Shown: piece after piece, positions 53,560 through 64,000 of the stretch
How positions within the stretch are numbered: position 1 is the stretch's first letter
Layout of the letters: the number at the start of each line of letters is the position of its first letter
NCBI GenBank assembly: GCA_963921795.1
Contig: OY997644.1
Location: forward strand, 4,049,522 to 4,113,521
DNA length: 64,000 nt
Direction: 5' to 3'
Source: Nannobrachium achirus
Taxonomy: Eukaryota > Chordata > Actinopteri > Myctophiformes > Myctophidae
The notes under the pieces: model-generated
Told to the model about the DNA's origin: nothing
What the model saw: only the letters and a program-made list of their open reading frames with translations
The model's database searches: none
Translations under genes and position numbers: made by a program

Positions 53560-54028
53560 CATCAGTCATATCAAAACTCGACTACTGTAACTCTTCATCA
53601 CTGGCTTCACAGCATGTACACTTAAGCCTCTCCAATTGATTAAAAATGCCACAGCACGATTGGTCTTATAAAACCAGCCAAGGTTTTCACATGTCTGTCC
53701 TCTTCTCCGCTCCCTCCACTGGCTCCCGGTTGCTGCCTGCACAGAATACAAAACACTGGCCTTCAAATCCGCCAAAGGTATGGCACCTCCATACCTTCAA
53801 AGGCTGATTGAACCCTACAACCCCTCCCGTTCTCTCAGATCAGCAGCTAACACAGGGAAGCTGACAGAACCCTCGCTAGGACAACAATCCACTCGTCCTA
53901 GACTCTTCACCCTCCTGGCCCCCAAACTGTGGAACAAACTCCTCTTTGCAATTAGAACTGCAGACTCACGCCCTAGCTTCCACCATGGTTTGATGACTCA
54001 CCTTTTCAGACTCCACCTTAGCCCATAG
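53560..54028 (+). pseudogene. LINE (L2/Rex-like) ORF2 C-terminal fragment
   Basis: Translation contains MAPPYLQRLIEPYNPSRSLR, RLFTLLAPKLWNKLLFAIR and FHHGLMTHLFRLHL, typical of the C-terminal region following the reverse transcriptase in L2-type LINEs. The upstream part needs a frame change. This is a 5'-truncated copy. Confidence 0.75.
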
Positions 54029-54589
54029 CACTTACAGCCCATAGCACTTACCGTAGCACTTGTGTGAAGCATGTTTTTAAGGAACCCCCCAAATTGGTTT
54101 TCAGACGCCCCCCTAATCTCAGAACAATCTACACAACACAATGACTAGAACTACTCAGAATTTGAGTCATTTTGTCCCATATAGACATACAGTACAATAG
54201 ATTGCCACAACATGCAATAACAACAACATACATCACTGTGCATCATGATTTGTGATGGAGTATGTGCCATGCTCCACAGACCACGTTAAACCCAGATTTT
54301 GATCTAACAAGGGACTTAAGTCATTCTCCTCCACTTGTATATTGTTGCCTAGTATATTTGTATGTATGATGATGATGATTTGAGTATCCTGTGGACCCTG
54401 ACTTAAACAAGATGCTTGACTTATTCAGGTACTTGTTTTTGGTAGTCAATTGTATGGAACATGTACTGCACTATGCAAACAGAACCAAATGGAACCAAAT
54501 GGACCCTTTAGTCTACACATTGACCAATACCAGCAATGACAGTATACAAATGAAACCAAATGGACGCTTTAGTCTACATCAGTGGTTCT
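54029..54589. other. Unassigned spacer
   Basis: AT-rich, with a CCAAATGG-rich inverted arrangement flanking the next element. No coding signal. Confidence 0.45.
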
Positions 54590-54972
54590 CAACCGGTGGG
54601 TCGGGACCCCCAGGGGGTTCCCCAAATTATTGTGGGGGTCCCCAGATGATTGACTTAATGTGCAACATTGTTTTATCTCTCAGCAGTAAACAAACCAACA
54701 TAAAGTTTAAGTGTATATAGAGGGTATCTATACATTTCTAACGTGTCCATTTAAGGATTTAATACCTATGAAATAAAATGAATGTAGCCAATATTGGCCA
54801 TATTGTCAAATATAAAATGCAGAAATTGTGAAAATTGCAGAGCTCACAACAACGCCTCGCAACAATAGCACTGTGTTAAAATGTAATGTCTCAACTCTCG
54901 TCAGGGTGGGGGGTCCCCAGTTAAAATATGATTATTTTGGGGGTCGCGGCCTGAAAAGGTTGAGAACCACTG
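54590..54972 (+). mobile_element. hAT-type MITE, CAGTGGTTCTCAACC family
   Basis: Ends CAGTGGTTCTCAACC and GGTTGAGAACCACTG. Flanks GTCTACAT / GTCTAATG are only partly alike. A decayed hairpin arm lies at about 54836-54862. Confidence 0.82.
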
Positions 54973-55295
54973 GTCTAATGACCCATACCAGTAACTGACA
55001 GCTAGTATACAAATGGTACCAAATGAACCCGTTGGGGTCCATTTGGTTCCATTTGTATACTGTCAAAGCTGATTTTTGTGTTTGAAAAACACTGCCGTAG
55101 TGATTTCACAACTAAATCAAATGTGATTACACACCACCGTGAAAAATACGAATGCTCTGAAAACCTAATGTTATGTTATCGCCGAGTGAGACTGTTACAC
55201 ACCAAAACTGTTGACTTGACTTCTGAATTCTGTGACCTACCGTCGCAGAAACGCGACCGAGTATACACGCAATGAGTATTAGGAACTTTGCTCAC

Positions 55296-55332
55296 CTGTA
55301 TTGCAGACATGTTGTTATGTGGGGACTTTATC
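55296..55332 (-). CDS. Possible first coding exon of a CSK-like tyrosine kinase
   Basis: On the minus strand TTTTATTCCAG opens a 37-base exon whose ATG (AACAACATG, at 55310) encodes MSAIQ and meets a GTGAGC donor. CSK proteins begin MSAIQ, and the exon boundary there would fit. Upstream on this strand is GC-rich sequence with a CCAATCACAG box (about 55453-55462). Five residues are far too few for proof, and no SH3, SH2 or kinase exon was found at lower coordinates. Confidence 0.3.
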
Positions 55333-57080
55333 CTGGAATAAAATCCATTTAATACGACGCACAGAGTTGATGCTTCTAGGAGGAGGACCACCGTGTCTGG
55401 CCGGCAAGGCTGTCCCTGTTCCGGTCTGGTTCCGGTCTCCCCCAAGCCCCCTGTGATTGGCTGAACCGGACGTAGGGAGCGCTCGGTTGTAGTCACTTGG
55501 ACCGCGCGAGGTGCACCAAAACCCAATTATCATTGCGTTTATCGTGCGCTTGCCCAGGCCTTACGGCCTGGGCATAAATATAACGATTGCACTGCCGTGG
55601 ACAGTAACTGGCTGGCGTATCTAACCATAAAACGAGCGCTCCCTTCATAGACAGCCTTGGACATCGCTCCCCCTGCTGGTCAGGGGGAGGCCAGGTCAGG
55701 CCATGTGCGGCGTTCTGAAGTAATGTCTGACCAATACGGAGTGCGTATTCAAAGACGCAGTGCGCGTTTCAAAGTGGCACTGCCACTTTGAAAAAAAAGA
55801 CAATAACACCAAATTACAAAAATGTTCCTCAAAAAGACAAAGTCAATAAAATAAAAAAAAGTCAATACATAAGACAATAACACCAAATTACAAAAATGTT
55901 CCTCAAAAAGACAAAGTCAAAAAAAAAAAAAAAAAAGTCAATACATAAAAAAACAAAAACGTTCCTGGAAAAAACAAAACTAACACCAAAATACAAACTG
56001 GTTGCTCAGAAACAATACTATACTAGTATGTCCCTAACGGGGCTCCGTACTTCAGCGATGTGTTGGGGGATTTCTCTGCTCACCCTACTGCTTCTTGGCA
56101 CACGGAAAATTGGTTCCCGGCTTCCAGCAAGAAGCTCCACTGCCTGGCTTGTCCACAATGTCCAGTGGGCAAACCTTTTGCCTTCCCTTTTCAATTAAGG
56201 AGAGGTTAGAAGTTAGTTAAGACGCAACATCAAATAATATAGTATTATTTTGCACGTGCCAAAAGTATCCCTTATTAAAGTCAAAACACCACTCATACCC
56301 CTCGGTATCAAAGCGCTCCATGAGCCGGACATACCACCACCTTCGTATCAAAGGCATGTCCCCCTAAAATGAGACAGGTGGAAGCGGTGGGATATTTCAC
56401 TACAGCGAAAACCATGCTGCATTTGCTACGCATTCGTTTTATGAAAATAAGGTTACCTCACCTCCTTAAATAGAAAGGGTGCAATTATTGCAAGGCAATG
56501 TGTGTACTGAAACAAGAGGATTAAAGAAAATGGCATTAATTCAAAGCTGGGCAGAAGCACTCTGTAGATAGTCTGGGATCACTTCACTTTTCGAGGTTTG
56601 ATCCGGTCGGGAGAGGAAACCACTTTACGTCATGTTGTAGTACTCAAAGGACTACAATTTGCCGGAACTATCAAACCGGATTCAGTTTTAACCCAAAATA
56701 ATTCCCCTGCGCTCAAGGACATACTTTTAGGGGCTATCTTTTAGTTCAACTGTTAGCGACTGGCAAGACTACACTAGGCTACTCCAGCATTTTAATAGGG
56801 ATTGGGGAAACAAACGTAGGGAACCAAATCAGAGCGACGCCGCTTCTTCTAGTGGTTTCCGCGCTTTAGGCGGAAACCAAACGGCCTGTAGTGAACGAAC
56901 TCTGTAGATATCGCAACACGGTTGACAGCTCAAAGTAGTTAAACAATTAATGTCACATTAAAAAAACCTTTACAGCCACTGGTTCTTTGTCAGGTCTAGG
57001 TATGCAAACCTATAGACTTGCATGCCAAAAACTAACTTTTCTGAACTAAGCATATACAAGCACACCCAAAGACATCTTAC
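55333..57080. other. Promoter-like GC-rich DNA, A-rich duplication, unassigned
   Basis: 55380-55560 is GC-rich with a perfect hairpin at 55551-55574 (TGCCCAGGCC, loop TTAC). An A-rich unit (CACCAAATTACAAAAATGTT then CCTCAAAAAGACAAAGTCAA) occurs twice between about 55800 and 55940. The rest, to 57080, is unique-looking with no supported exon. Confidence 0.45.
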
Positions 57081-57131
57081 CATGAACATGAAAATCCCAC
57101 AGTCGTTGCCGATGAACTGCTTGGGCAAATC
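57081..57131 (-). pseudogene. Orphan exon of a Ulp1/SENP-type C48 cysteine peptidase
   Basis: A 51-base minus-strand exon lies between a TTTTTTTTAG acceptor and a GTAAGA donor and encodes DLPKQFIGNDCGIFMFM. The Q(x)6DCG(I/V)F pattern is the active-site region of C48 (Ulp1-fold) peptidases, with oxyanion Gln and nucleophile Cys. The histidine and aspartate-bearing exon upstream and the C-terminal exon downstream were not found. The upstream side is occupied by the inverted Penelope/LINE block, so the gene was probably cut by that rearrangement. Such peptidases occur both as host SUMO proteases and inside fish DNA transposons. Confidence 0.5.
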
Positions 57132-57227
57132 CTAAAAAAAACTAAAAAAAACAAGAACCCCACCTGCCCTGTTTGATCTGTCAGATCTAAATCAGATTAT
57201 AAGATTATAATCAGGGAGGGCTACAAA

Positions 57228-57602
57228 TTAGTCTTTAATAGTCTTTTTGAGACAAGTTTCACTCAGCACCAAGATATCAGGACGGGTCTGTTTCACCAAA
57301 AGTTTAATATAGTTCAACTTGAGACTGATATTAAAATGAATTATTCCAAGAACTTTTCTAGTCTTAAAACCAACTTTAGTGAGTGGAGAGTCAGAGTTTG
57401 GGATAGGAAAACTGCTAGAAGACTGAGGAGATATAATGTGATTAGTGACAACAGCAGTGCGATCATTATTATGTAAGTGATGTGAAGGAATTCTATTTGA
57501 TAACCTGACAGGTATTTGATGTGAGACAGAGACAGAAGGATCAGCAATAAATGTATCTGTCCACAAGGGGGCAGAGATGAGACACGAAGCGGCAGGATCC
57601 AC
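57228..57602 (-). pseudogene. LINE ORF2 endonuclease N-terminal fragment, copy B
   Basis: The minus-strand frame contains VLGIIHFNI, LNYIKLLVKQTRPDILVLSE and TCLKKTIKD, the first blocks of an APE-type LINE endonuclease. It is better preserved at its end than copy A (13500-13770). Confidence 0.65.
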
Positions 57603-57689
57603 AAAATTATAGGATTAGCAGTGGAAGCCTGGAAGGTGTCTCTCGGTGTCAGATTTGGAACATGCCGCGATACATATCATGGTTTATAA

Positions 57690-58377
57690 CACATGGGTGT
57701 TATTACAGTTGATAAAGCTTTTAATTTTGTATTCCTGTCCTGTGTGCGGGTGATAAAAAAAAAACTTTAGTGGTTGAGGTGTTTGAGCAGTGAGTGAGTG
57801 CATCTACCACATGGGTGGATGCCACACAACTCTTCCCTCAGCCAGTTGGAGCTGGTACCTGGTGATCTATAAAGTGATGTAACCACAGAGTCTCTAATGT
57901 TCCTTCCTCTCGTAAAGCAAAACCTTGGTGGTGACATTGCTATATTTTTCAAATGAGGATCACATTTCAAAATATTCCAATGTTTGGTAATGATATTTTG
58001 AATAGCTTGGGATCAAGTATTGTAGGCCTACTTGTTTTTTTGTTTGTTTTTTTTGTTTTTTGCATTGAGAATTTCATTGAGAGTGGGATGTGTGTTGTTA
58101 ATATACTGCCTGAACTCAACCAGTTCGCCTTCTGAACCAACAAATACCATATGTCGTCAATGTATCGTTTCCAAAAAATCACCTTATTTAGGAGAGAGGA
58201 GGCAGTCCTGTTCTGAATGAACTTGGATTCCCAGTGACCCATGAATAAGTTTGCATAATTGGGTGCAAAGGTTGAACCCATGGCCATGCTTTCTGGATGT
58301 AAAACTTGTTATCAAACTTGAAATAATTTGATTTCAAAATGAAATTTGTCATACAATAGAAAGAAAGAAATACTTTA
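57690..58377 (-). pseudogene. Penelope-like element fragment, copy B
   Basis: The inverted paralogue of 12700-13355 shows MAMGSTFAPNYANLFMG, YIDDIWYLL and RNIRDSVVTSLYRSPG. It keeps sequence (IPLSMKFSMQ) missing from copy A near the poly-C run but has its own frameshift near QKAWPW. Confidence 0.65.
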
Positions 58378-58426
58378 CTATACTGTAGTAAATGTACGGT
58401 ATGTACCTTGTAACGTTTGCCCCCAG

Positions 58427-58635
58427 CCAGGGTCCAGCAGCATTGCCTGGCCTTCTCTCCCATCCTCCCCAGCGAGCTGTCTGAGCTGTGCATCCACGGC
58501 GTCAGTTACCGTGGCAACAAGATGGACTGTCTACGACGGAGAGACGAGGTCTGTGTCATCCTGAAGGAACCCACGGCAAAACACTGCCCCCTGGAGGTGG
58601 GGAAACTACAGGCACCAGAATCCCTCTCATAGCAG
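58427..58635 (+). pseudogene. GH65/PGGHG-like C-terminal exon, copy B
   Basis: It matches copy A (12434-12644) but retains SELCIHGVSYRGNKMD, the fuller form. A 4-base loss after CPLEVG shifts the frame into an early stop (LQAPESLS), and five bases are missing at the start. It is therefore the broken copy at its end while being more complete in the middle. Confidence 0.5.
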
Positions 58636-58937
58636 GTAACCAAACTACAGAGTCCCTCTCATAGCAGGTAACTAAACTACAGATATAGCTATTTAACACT
58701 GAACAAACACTATATATCAATGATTACTATCACAATATAGAGCTATTTAACACTGTTACTGAACAAACACTCTATAGCAATGATTACTGTCACAATATAG
58801 AGCTATTTAACACTGTTACTGAACACTATGATTACTGTCACAATATAGAGATATTTAACACTGTTACTGAACAAACACTATAGCAATGATTACTGTCACA
58901 ATATAGAGATGTTTAACACTGTTACTGCACAAACACC
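58636..58937. repeat. Tandem repeat of about 57 bp
   Basis: Units of TATAGAGCTATTTAACACTG then TTACTGAACAAACACTATAG then CAATGATTACTGTCACAA recur about four times with small deletions. Confidence 0.85.
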
Positions 58938-58940
58938 AGT

Positions 58941-59275
58941 AAGACTCCCTAATTGGGAGATAAGCGACCGCCAGGTCGCATACACAAACTTTAGAAGGCA
59001 ATGGTAGCCAATCAGGAGGGAATATGGGAAATGGGACAGATCCATGTTGATGACATGACTTTAGATATACTGTGTACCACTTTGCGTGATTTTAGGGCAA
59101 ACTCTAGGAGCAGTGTCCACAAATGTGTTTTGCAGGAATCGAGGGGTGGAGGTTGTGGTTTGGCAGCCAAGGAGTGTGTCTGCGAAGGTTGGCATGAATA
59201 AGGGCAACGGTGGCGGAGATATGAGTAGGGGAAAAGTGTGACGTGACGTGTGACGGACAGACAGCCGGTGGAGGT
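58941..59275 (-). repeat. Foldback repeat, inverted partial copy
   Basis: AGTAAGACTCCCTAATTGGG, GATAAGCGACCGCCAGGTCG and CAGGAGGGAATATGGGAAAT correspond to the right end and centre of the 1-808 repeat in reverse. Confidence 0.8.
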
Positions 59276-61320
59276 TTTAGATTCTACCTTTTCCTGTTGG
59301 CCCTTCTGACACCAGGGAACAGCAAACTGATCATCCATCCATTCGATTAATTAACCACTTATTAACTCTTATAGTGCCTATCCCGAACTAGTTCGGGATA
59401 ATTTGGACCGTCCTGGGTGCCTATCCCGAATTAGTTCGGCTTTGTAAAAAAAAAAAACATTTATTTATTGATTTATTTTTTCGAGCCGGGCCGCCGGCCG
59501 TCATCTGTTTACACGGCCCGCGAGAGCGTCGCGCCGCCGATATTTACCATCCACTCCAATGCAATCCAGGATCTTTAGAGCTCATTTTCTCTGTTCCATG
59601 CATTTCCATGAGGTGTGCAAGGTTTAATCATGGCTAAATCGCCGAAAATAGGGCTTCTAAAATGCTTGGTAGCCAATAGCTAACTTCATCCTGTCCCTGT
59701 TCATGATACAAAGGAAAGTGTTCAGGCGCGTCATGGCTGCGCACGGCTTGTGCATATACAACGCTTGTCAATGGTGTTTTCTATGGCCATTGGGCGCCCT
59801 CTAGTGGTGAAAAGGTGGCACTGAAAGCGTTTTAATTAAACTCATCTATTATTCATTGCATTCCTCATTTTATTCAGTTCATACTTTACTACACTCAGAA
59901 TATGGTGCGTCGCTTCAGTACTCTACTCCACCTGAGGACGATTCTACGAGTGTCTTCTAAACCAGTTTTCTGAAAAATGTATGTTTCTAGGATGAGTGCT
60001 TCTCAAACCATTTCATGTCAAGGACCCCTAAAATTACATGTATTTGACCACAAACACCCATCTCTAAATATTTTGTTCCAGGGACCCCGAGATAGAAAGA
60101 TTTGAGTTACAAATGTTAAATAAAGAAATATATATAATTCAAAGATTCGCACTCCCTGCGCTCCCTTTTCCTGCACTCCCTTTCCAATGCACAAGGCTGA
60201 AGTTTGTCCCTCGGTTGCACCAGTAGTAGAGCATAGAAATACAGAAACTAGATCCAGGCATAGAAAACGGCCAAAAAAGTGATCCCACCTCCATTATTGT
60301 TTATGTGTGCTCAAGATTTGAGACTAGCGTTACGGGAGCTTCTGCTACGGTACACACCCGCGCCACCCCTCATCTGTCCAGACAGACTCTGCCGCAGAAA
60401 GAACAAACCGGCGGGAAAAGAGTTATAATGTAAAGTGACACAGATGTTTTCCAGGTCTTAATTAACAACTTAATAATTAAACTCATCTCTTATTCATTGC
60501 ATTCCTCATTTTATTCAGTTCATACTTTACTACACTATGGTAAATCACTGTTGGGGTGAAACTGCATTGTATTTCCATTCATGTTTGTGTTGTATCAATG
60601 CCCTCATTCAGTGGTACTCAAACCTTTTCTATATCAAGGACCCCCAAATTGACATGTGGACCCCCCTCAGAGGATATTTCCTCCAACAACCAGCTAACTG
60701 TGGATGGATGCCCACTTATAATCTCCACTCATGTGGTGCATTTATTTGATTTGTTCTGCCAACTTTTAAAGATGGGTAGTGATGGGGCTCAAATCCCGAG
60801 CCATTACAAACTGGATAACACATTTGTTGCAACCTGGTATCAATAAGCATTTGGGCTTGTCGTCTAGCCTGTTATCGAGCATAGCAGCCCTTTATTTCAT
60901 GTTTAAATCATCAAGACGAGGCGGTGAAGAACTAATCACCCACGCTGGCACAAACATGTCGGCCTAAAAGTGTATTGATACCTGCCAACGAGGTCTGTTA
61001 GAAAAGTACTGTATTTAGAAGGCCCTAAAATGTGATACAAGTGATATTATTTGGTTAAATAAAATATGCATTTTCTATTTATAAAGAGCTGAAAATACAT
61101 GGAGATTCTCTAGTAATTATTACCGTTCACATGCGACCAAAATATATCATTTGCCAGGTGGCAGTACGTGACATTTCTCACCTACCGCTGTGTCACGTGG
61201 CTGTAAGTGACATTCCTCCTTTGGCTGTGCATCAATCAGATTAGTTCTTTAATTTAAAAGAACCCCAGCTGTCATGGTAGATTTATGACGACTAGAGTTA
61301 GAGACAGACTTCCTGAATGT
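59276..61320. other. Intergenic with hAT relics, no gene recognised
   Basis: A CCCGAACTAGTTCGGG palindrome is at 59382-59397. A direct repeat of about 60 bp (TTCATTGCATTCCTCATTTT) lies at 59835-59895 and 60476-60536. Decayed CAGTGGTTCTCAAAC-type relics lie at about 59995-60135 and 60608-60690. The ORFs show no family resemblance. Confidence 0.5.
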
Positions 61321-61323
61321 AAG

Positions 61324-61326
<3 letters not shown>

Positions 61327-61400
<74 letters not shown>
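61327..61400. repeat. (GT)n microsatellite
   Basis: About 36 perfect GT units. Confidence 0.97.
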
Positions 61401-61401
<1 letters not shown>

Positions 61402-61691
61402 AAGCCAACAGGAACAACAACATTAATTCATCAACCCACGATGACAGCTTGACTTCATAATTATCTGTGGTTTCTTCCTCTTCACATGCCACCAAAGAAC
61501 ACATGGTGTGACTTATTTATCTCTGCCAGCTTCCTTCTATACTATCCCACCAGTTAACAGCATTTATAATCTATTATTTTAAACAGGTAAGAGTTCTAAT
61601 GTATTATCTTTGTACAGTTAACCGTTATAATGTATTATTTTATACAGGTAAAGGACAACAGCTAAGGCAAAACTGGTCTTGTGGATTCTTG

Positions 61692-61823
<132 letters not shown>

Positions 61824-62147
61824 CGGACCCCCGGCCGTCCTACCTTGACCCAGAAAAAGATTGTTGTCTGATGTGTTTCTATTATCTGTGAAGCAAATTT
61901 TGGTTGTTGTTTGTGTTGTTATTACGTACTGTAATGGGCTGGGTATGAAGGCGACTGGGTTTTTTGAAGACAATAGCCCTGAAACAGCTGGGATTCTGGG
62001 AATGTACAGTATGTATGTAGGTGACTTCATTAACGGGTGAAGACATTAGGGACATGAGGCTAGCAGCACACAGCACCTCGTGGCACTCTCTGCTTGCCTG
62101 AGGCGTGAGGAGCTAGTTGGCACCTCGACAGAGTGCAGTTCTAGTTG

Positions 62148-63085
62148 CGACCGTCAGGTTGCAGTTACTATCAAAACCTCCATCGGCTGTCTGTCTGTCA
62201 GTCTGTCATGTCACACGTCACACTTTTGCCCTACTCATATCTCCACCACCGTTGCCCTGATCCAAGTCAAATTTTGCACACACACTCCTTGGCTGCCAAA
62301 CCACAACCTCCGCCCACCTCATTTCTCATGTGCCCCCCCTTCTAGCGCCACCATGAGGCCGATTCTTGCAAAACACATTTTTGGACACTGCTCCCACAGA
62401 TTTTGGCCTTTAGAAGGCAATCGTAGCCAGGAGGGAATATGGGAAATGGGACAGATCCATGTTGATGACATGACTGTACTGTGTACTACTTTGTGAGATT
62501 TTGGGCCAAAATCTGTAGGAGCAGTGTCCAAAAATGTGTTTTGCAAAGATCGGCCTCATGGTGGCGCTAAAAGAGGGCCATGTGAGAAGTGGAGGTTGTG
62601 ATTTGCCATACAAGGAGTATGGGTTTAAAGTTTGGCATGGATAGGGCCAACGGTGGCAGAGATATGACTAGGGCAAAAGTGTGACGTGACGTGACGTGAC
62701 GTGACGTGACGTGACGTGACATGACGTTACGTTACGTTACGTTACGTGACAGACTGACAGCCGGTGGAGCTTTTCATAGTAACTGCGACCTGACGGTCGC
62801 AATCACGCAATGATTGGCAAATCACAACCTCTGCCCCTGATTTCTCACATGACCCTCTTCTAGCGCCACCATCAGGCAGATTTTTGCAAAAAACATTTTT
62901 GGACACTGCTCCTACAGATTTTGCCCTAAAATCACGCAAAGCGGTACACAGTATCTCTAAAGTCATGTCATCAACATGGATCTGTCCCATTTCCCATATT
63001 CCCTCCTGATTGGCTATGATTGCCTTCTAAAGTTTGTGTATGCGACCTGATGGTCGCTTATCTCCCAATTAGGGAGTCTTACTGA
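62148..63085 (+). repeat. Foldback-type dispersed repeat, copy 2
   Basis: A direct counterpart of 1-808 with the same order of inverted segments and the same GCGACCTGATGGTCGC / GGGAGTCTTACTG end. An ACGTG-type pentanucleotide array (GTGAC / GTTAC units, 62681-62750) is expanded relative to copy 1. Confidence 0.85.
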
Positions 63086-63602
63086 TTATTATTGCCAGAC
63101 CCATGAAATGGGTAGGCCTACATAAGCAAATGTCGGTCTGTCCGGGTTTTCTATATAAAGGGTATATATGATGATGACATGATGATGACATGCCTACAAA
63201 AGGCATGATGTCATAAATGATGATGACAGACAGGGGGTTGGCAGAACCGGGGTTATTTATCTCTGCCAGCTTCCTTCTATACTATCCCACCAGTTAACAG
63301 CATTTATAATCTCTCAATTCCACATACTATGTGGTTAGACTGGTTAGACTGACACAATATTATTGCGTCAGTCTAACCAGTGTGGTTGCGCAACATGAGT
63401 CACACTTGCAAATGAATTCTGTCCTTGGAACCTTCCCCCCAGAATAGGGATGCAGGGGTTCAAGTGGTTAAATGTCAAATATTACGTTATTTTCAGTCCG
63501 TTCTGACGGAAACCGGTATTTCTCTGTGACATTGCCTACTGTAAGATTCAAAAAATGAACAGTGTAATTCAGGGATGCCGTGGATGAAAACCTTTCTTTA
63601 CA
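63086..63602. other. Unassigned with shared repeat scraps
   Basis: ATTATTGCCAGACCCATGAA and GGCCTACATAAG recall 27582-27622. A 60-bp segment at 63253-63312 is identical to 61513-61572. GGTTAGACTGACACAATATT is part of a perfect-looking inverted pair near 63343-63383. Confidence 0.5.
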
Positions 63603-63605
63603 GCC

Positions 63606-64000
63606 AGGGTTTCCGCGGGTCCTTAAAAAGTCTTAAATTGTCTTAAATAAAAAATCGTGAATTTAAGGTCTTAAGAAGTCTTAAATTTGACCAAATCTGA
63701 CCGTAGGTATTAAATTTGAAGATGGTGTTTTTAAGGCTCATGGGAAAATTAAGCCATAAACATTTGTAGGCCTACGTATTCATTTGATTCGTTTATTTGA
63801 TTTATTAATATTAGACGATGAGAGACGACTGCAAACAGGCTGAAGCGAGCAGCAGTCAGTGGGAAGAGGAGCTTGCTTGTTGTTCTCGGCTCCGCCCGCT
63901 TTGTCAGTACTGTGGTGATGTATGTGGATGCGGAAGAGGGTAGTTTTGTTTTTTAACAAAACAAGCGCTCCTTTTCTCTAGCCTCCCGTCACATCAACTG
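63606..64000 (+). mobile_element. hAT-like element, CAGGGTTTCCGCGGGTCC family, left part
   Basis: CAGGGTTTCCGCGGGTCCTT and the AAGTCTTAAATTGTCTTAAA reiterations are a well-known teleost non-autonomous hAT start. The right end lies outside the window. Confidence 0.6.

Noticed and set aside
55896..56198. 100-residue lysine-rich ORF
   Set aside because: Its N-terminal half is poly-A derived low complexity and the rest shows no family resemblance.

Overview
This is vertebrate nuclear DNA, almost certainly from a teleost fish. The evidence is split genes with canonical GT-AG introns, fish-type protein families, dense hAT-like miniature elements with 8-bp target duplications, tRNA-derived SINE tails of fish type, L2/Rex-type LINE and Penelope-like fragments, and long microsatellites. 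The species cannot be named from sequence alone. There is no operon, rRNA, CRISPR array or phage signal.

Layout. At 2.2-8.5 kb (+) a complete 14-exon gene encodes a 714-residue secreted or membrane ZP-domain protein with signal peptide, ZP module, RRKR furin site and transmembrane segment. At 12.4-14.6 kb lies a GH65/PGGHG-like terminal exon (-) joined to Penelope-like and LINE fragments. The same composite occurs inverted at 57.2-58.6 kb. At 15.2-25.7 kb (-) are five exons of a PAQR5/PAQR6-type membrane progestin receptor in matching splice phases, but the exon(s) for the first transmembrane helices and the last exon were not found. About 380 bp upstream, head to head, begins a (+) transcription unit (TATA plus a YY1-like motif at 26.22 kb). 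It probably drives a 222-residue SAMD3-like protein with coding exons at 30.68-32.28 kb and a poly(A) signal at 33.40 kb. An isolated fibronectin-III exon of DCC/IGDCC type (29.87 kb) sits in that intron, inside a duplicated block that seems to have donated the acceptor of the SAMD3-like start exon. Smaller coding traces are a possible CSK first coding exon (55.3 kb, -) and an orphan Ulp1/SENP-type C48 peptidase exon (57.1 kb, -).

From 33 to 55 kb the window is nearly all mobile DNA: nested non-autonomous hAT elements, TTAA-flanked elements, SINE and LINE relics, and a 4-kb unrecognised segment with one ORF (41-45 kb). From 59 to 64 kb there are foldback repeats, microsatellites and hAT relics. 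Near-identical 0.8-0.9 kb foldback repeats lie at both ends of the window.

The most unusual signal is a short hairpin module (core GATCTACAAGC, usually followed by a GTTGTG/CACAAC-type stem) present in more than thirty places between 8.0 and 54.9 kb. It sits at the centre of several hAT families with unrelated termini and also outside them. Other unusual features are tandemly amplified splice donors in two exons of the PAQR gene and the apparent capture of a splice acceptor from a duplicated FN3 exon.
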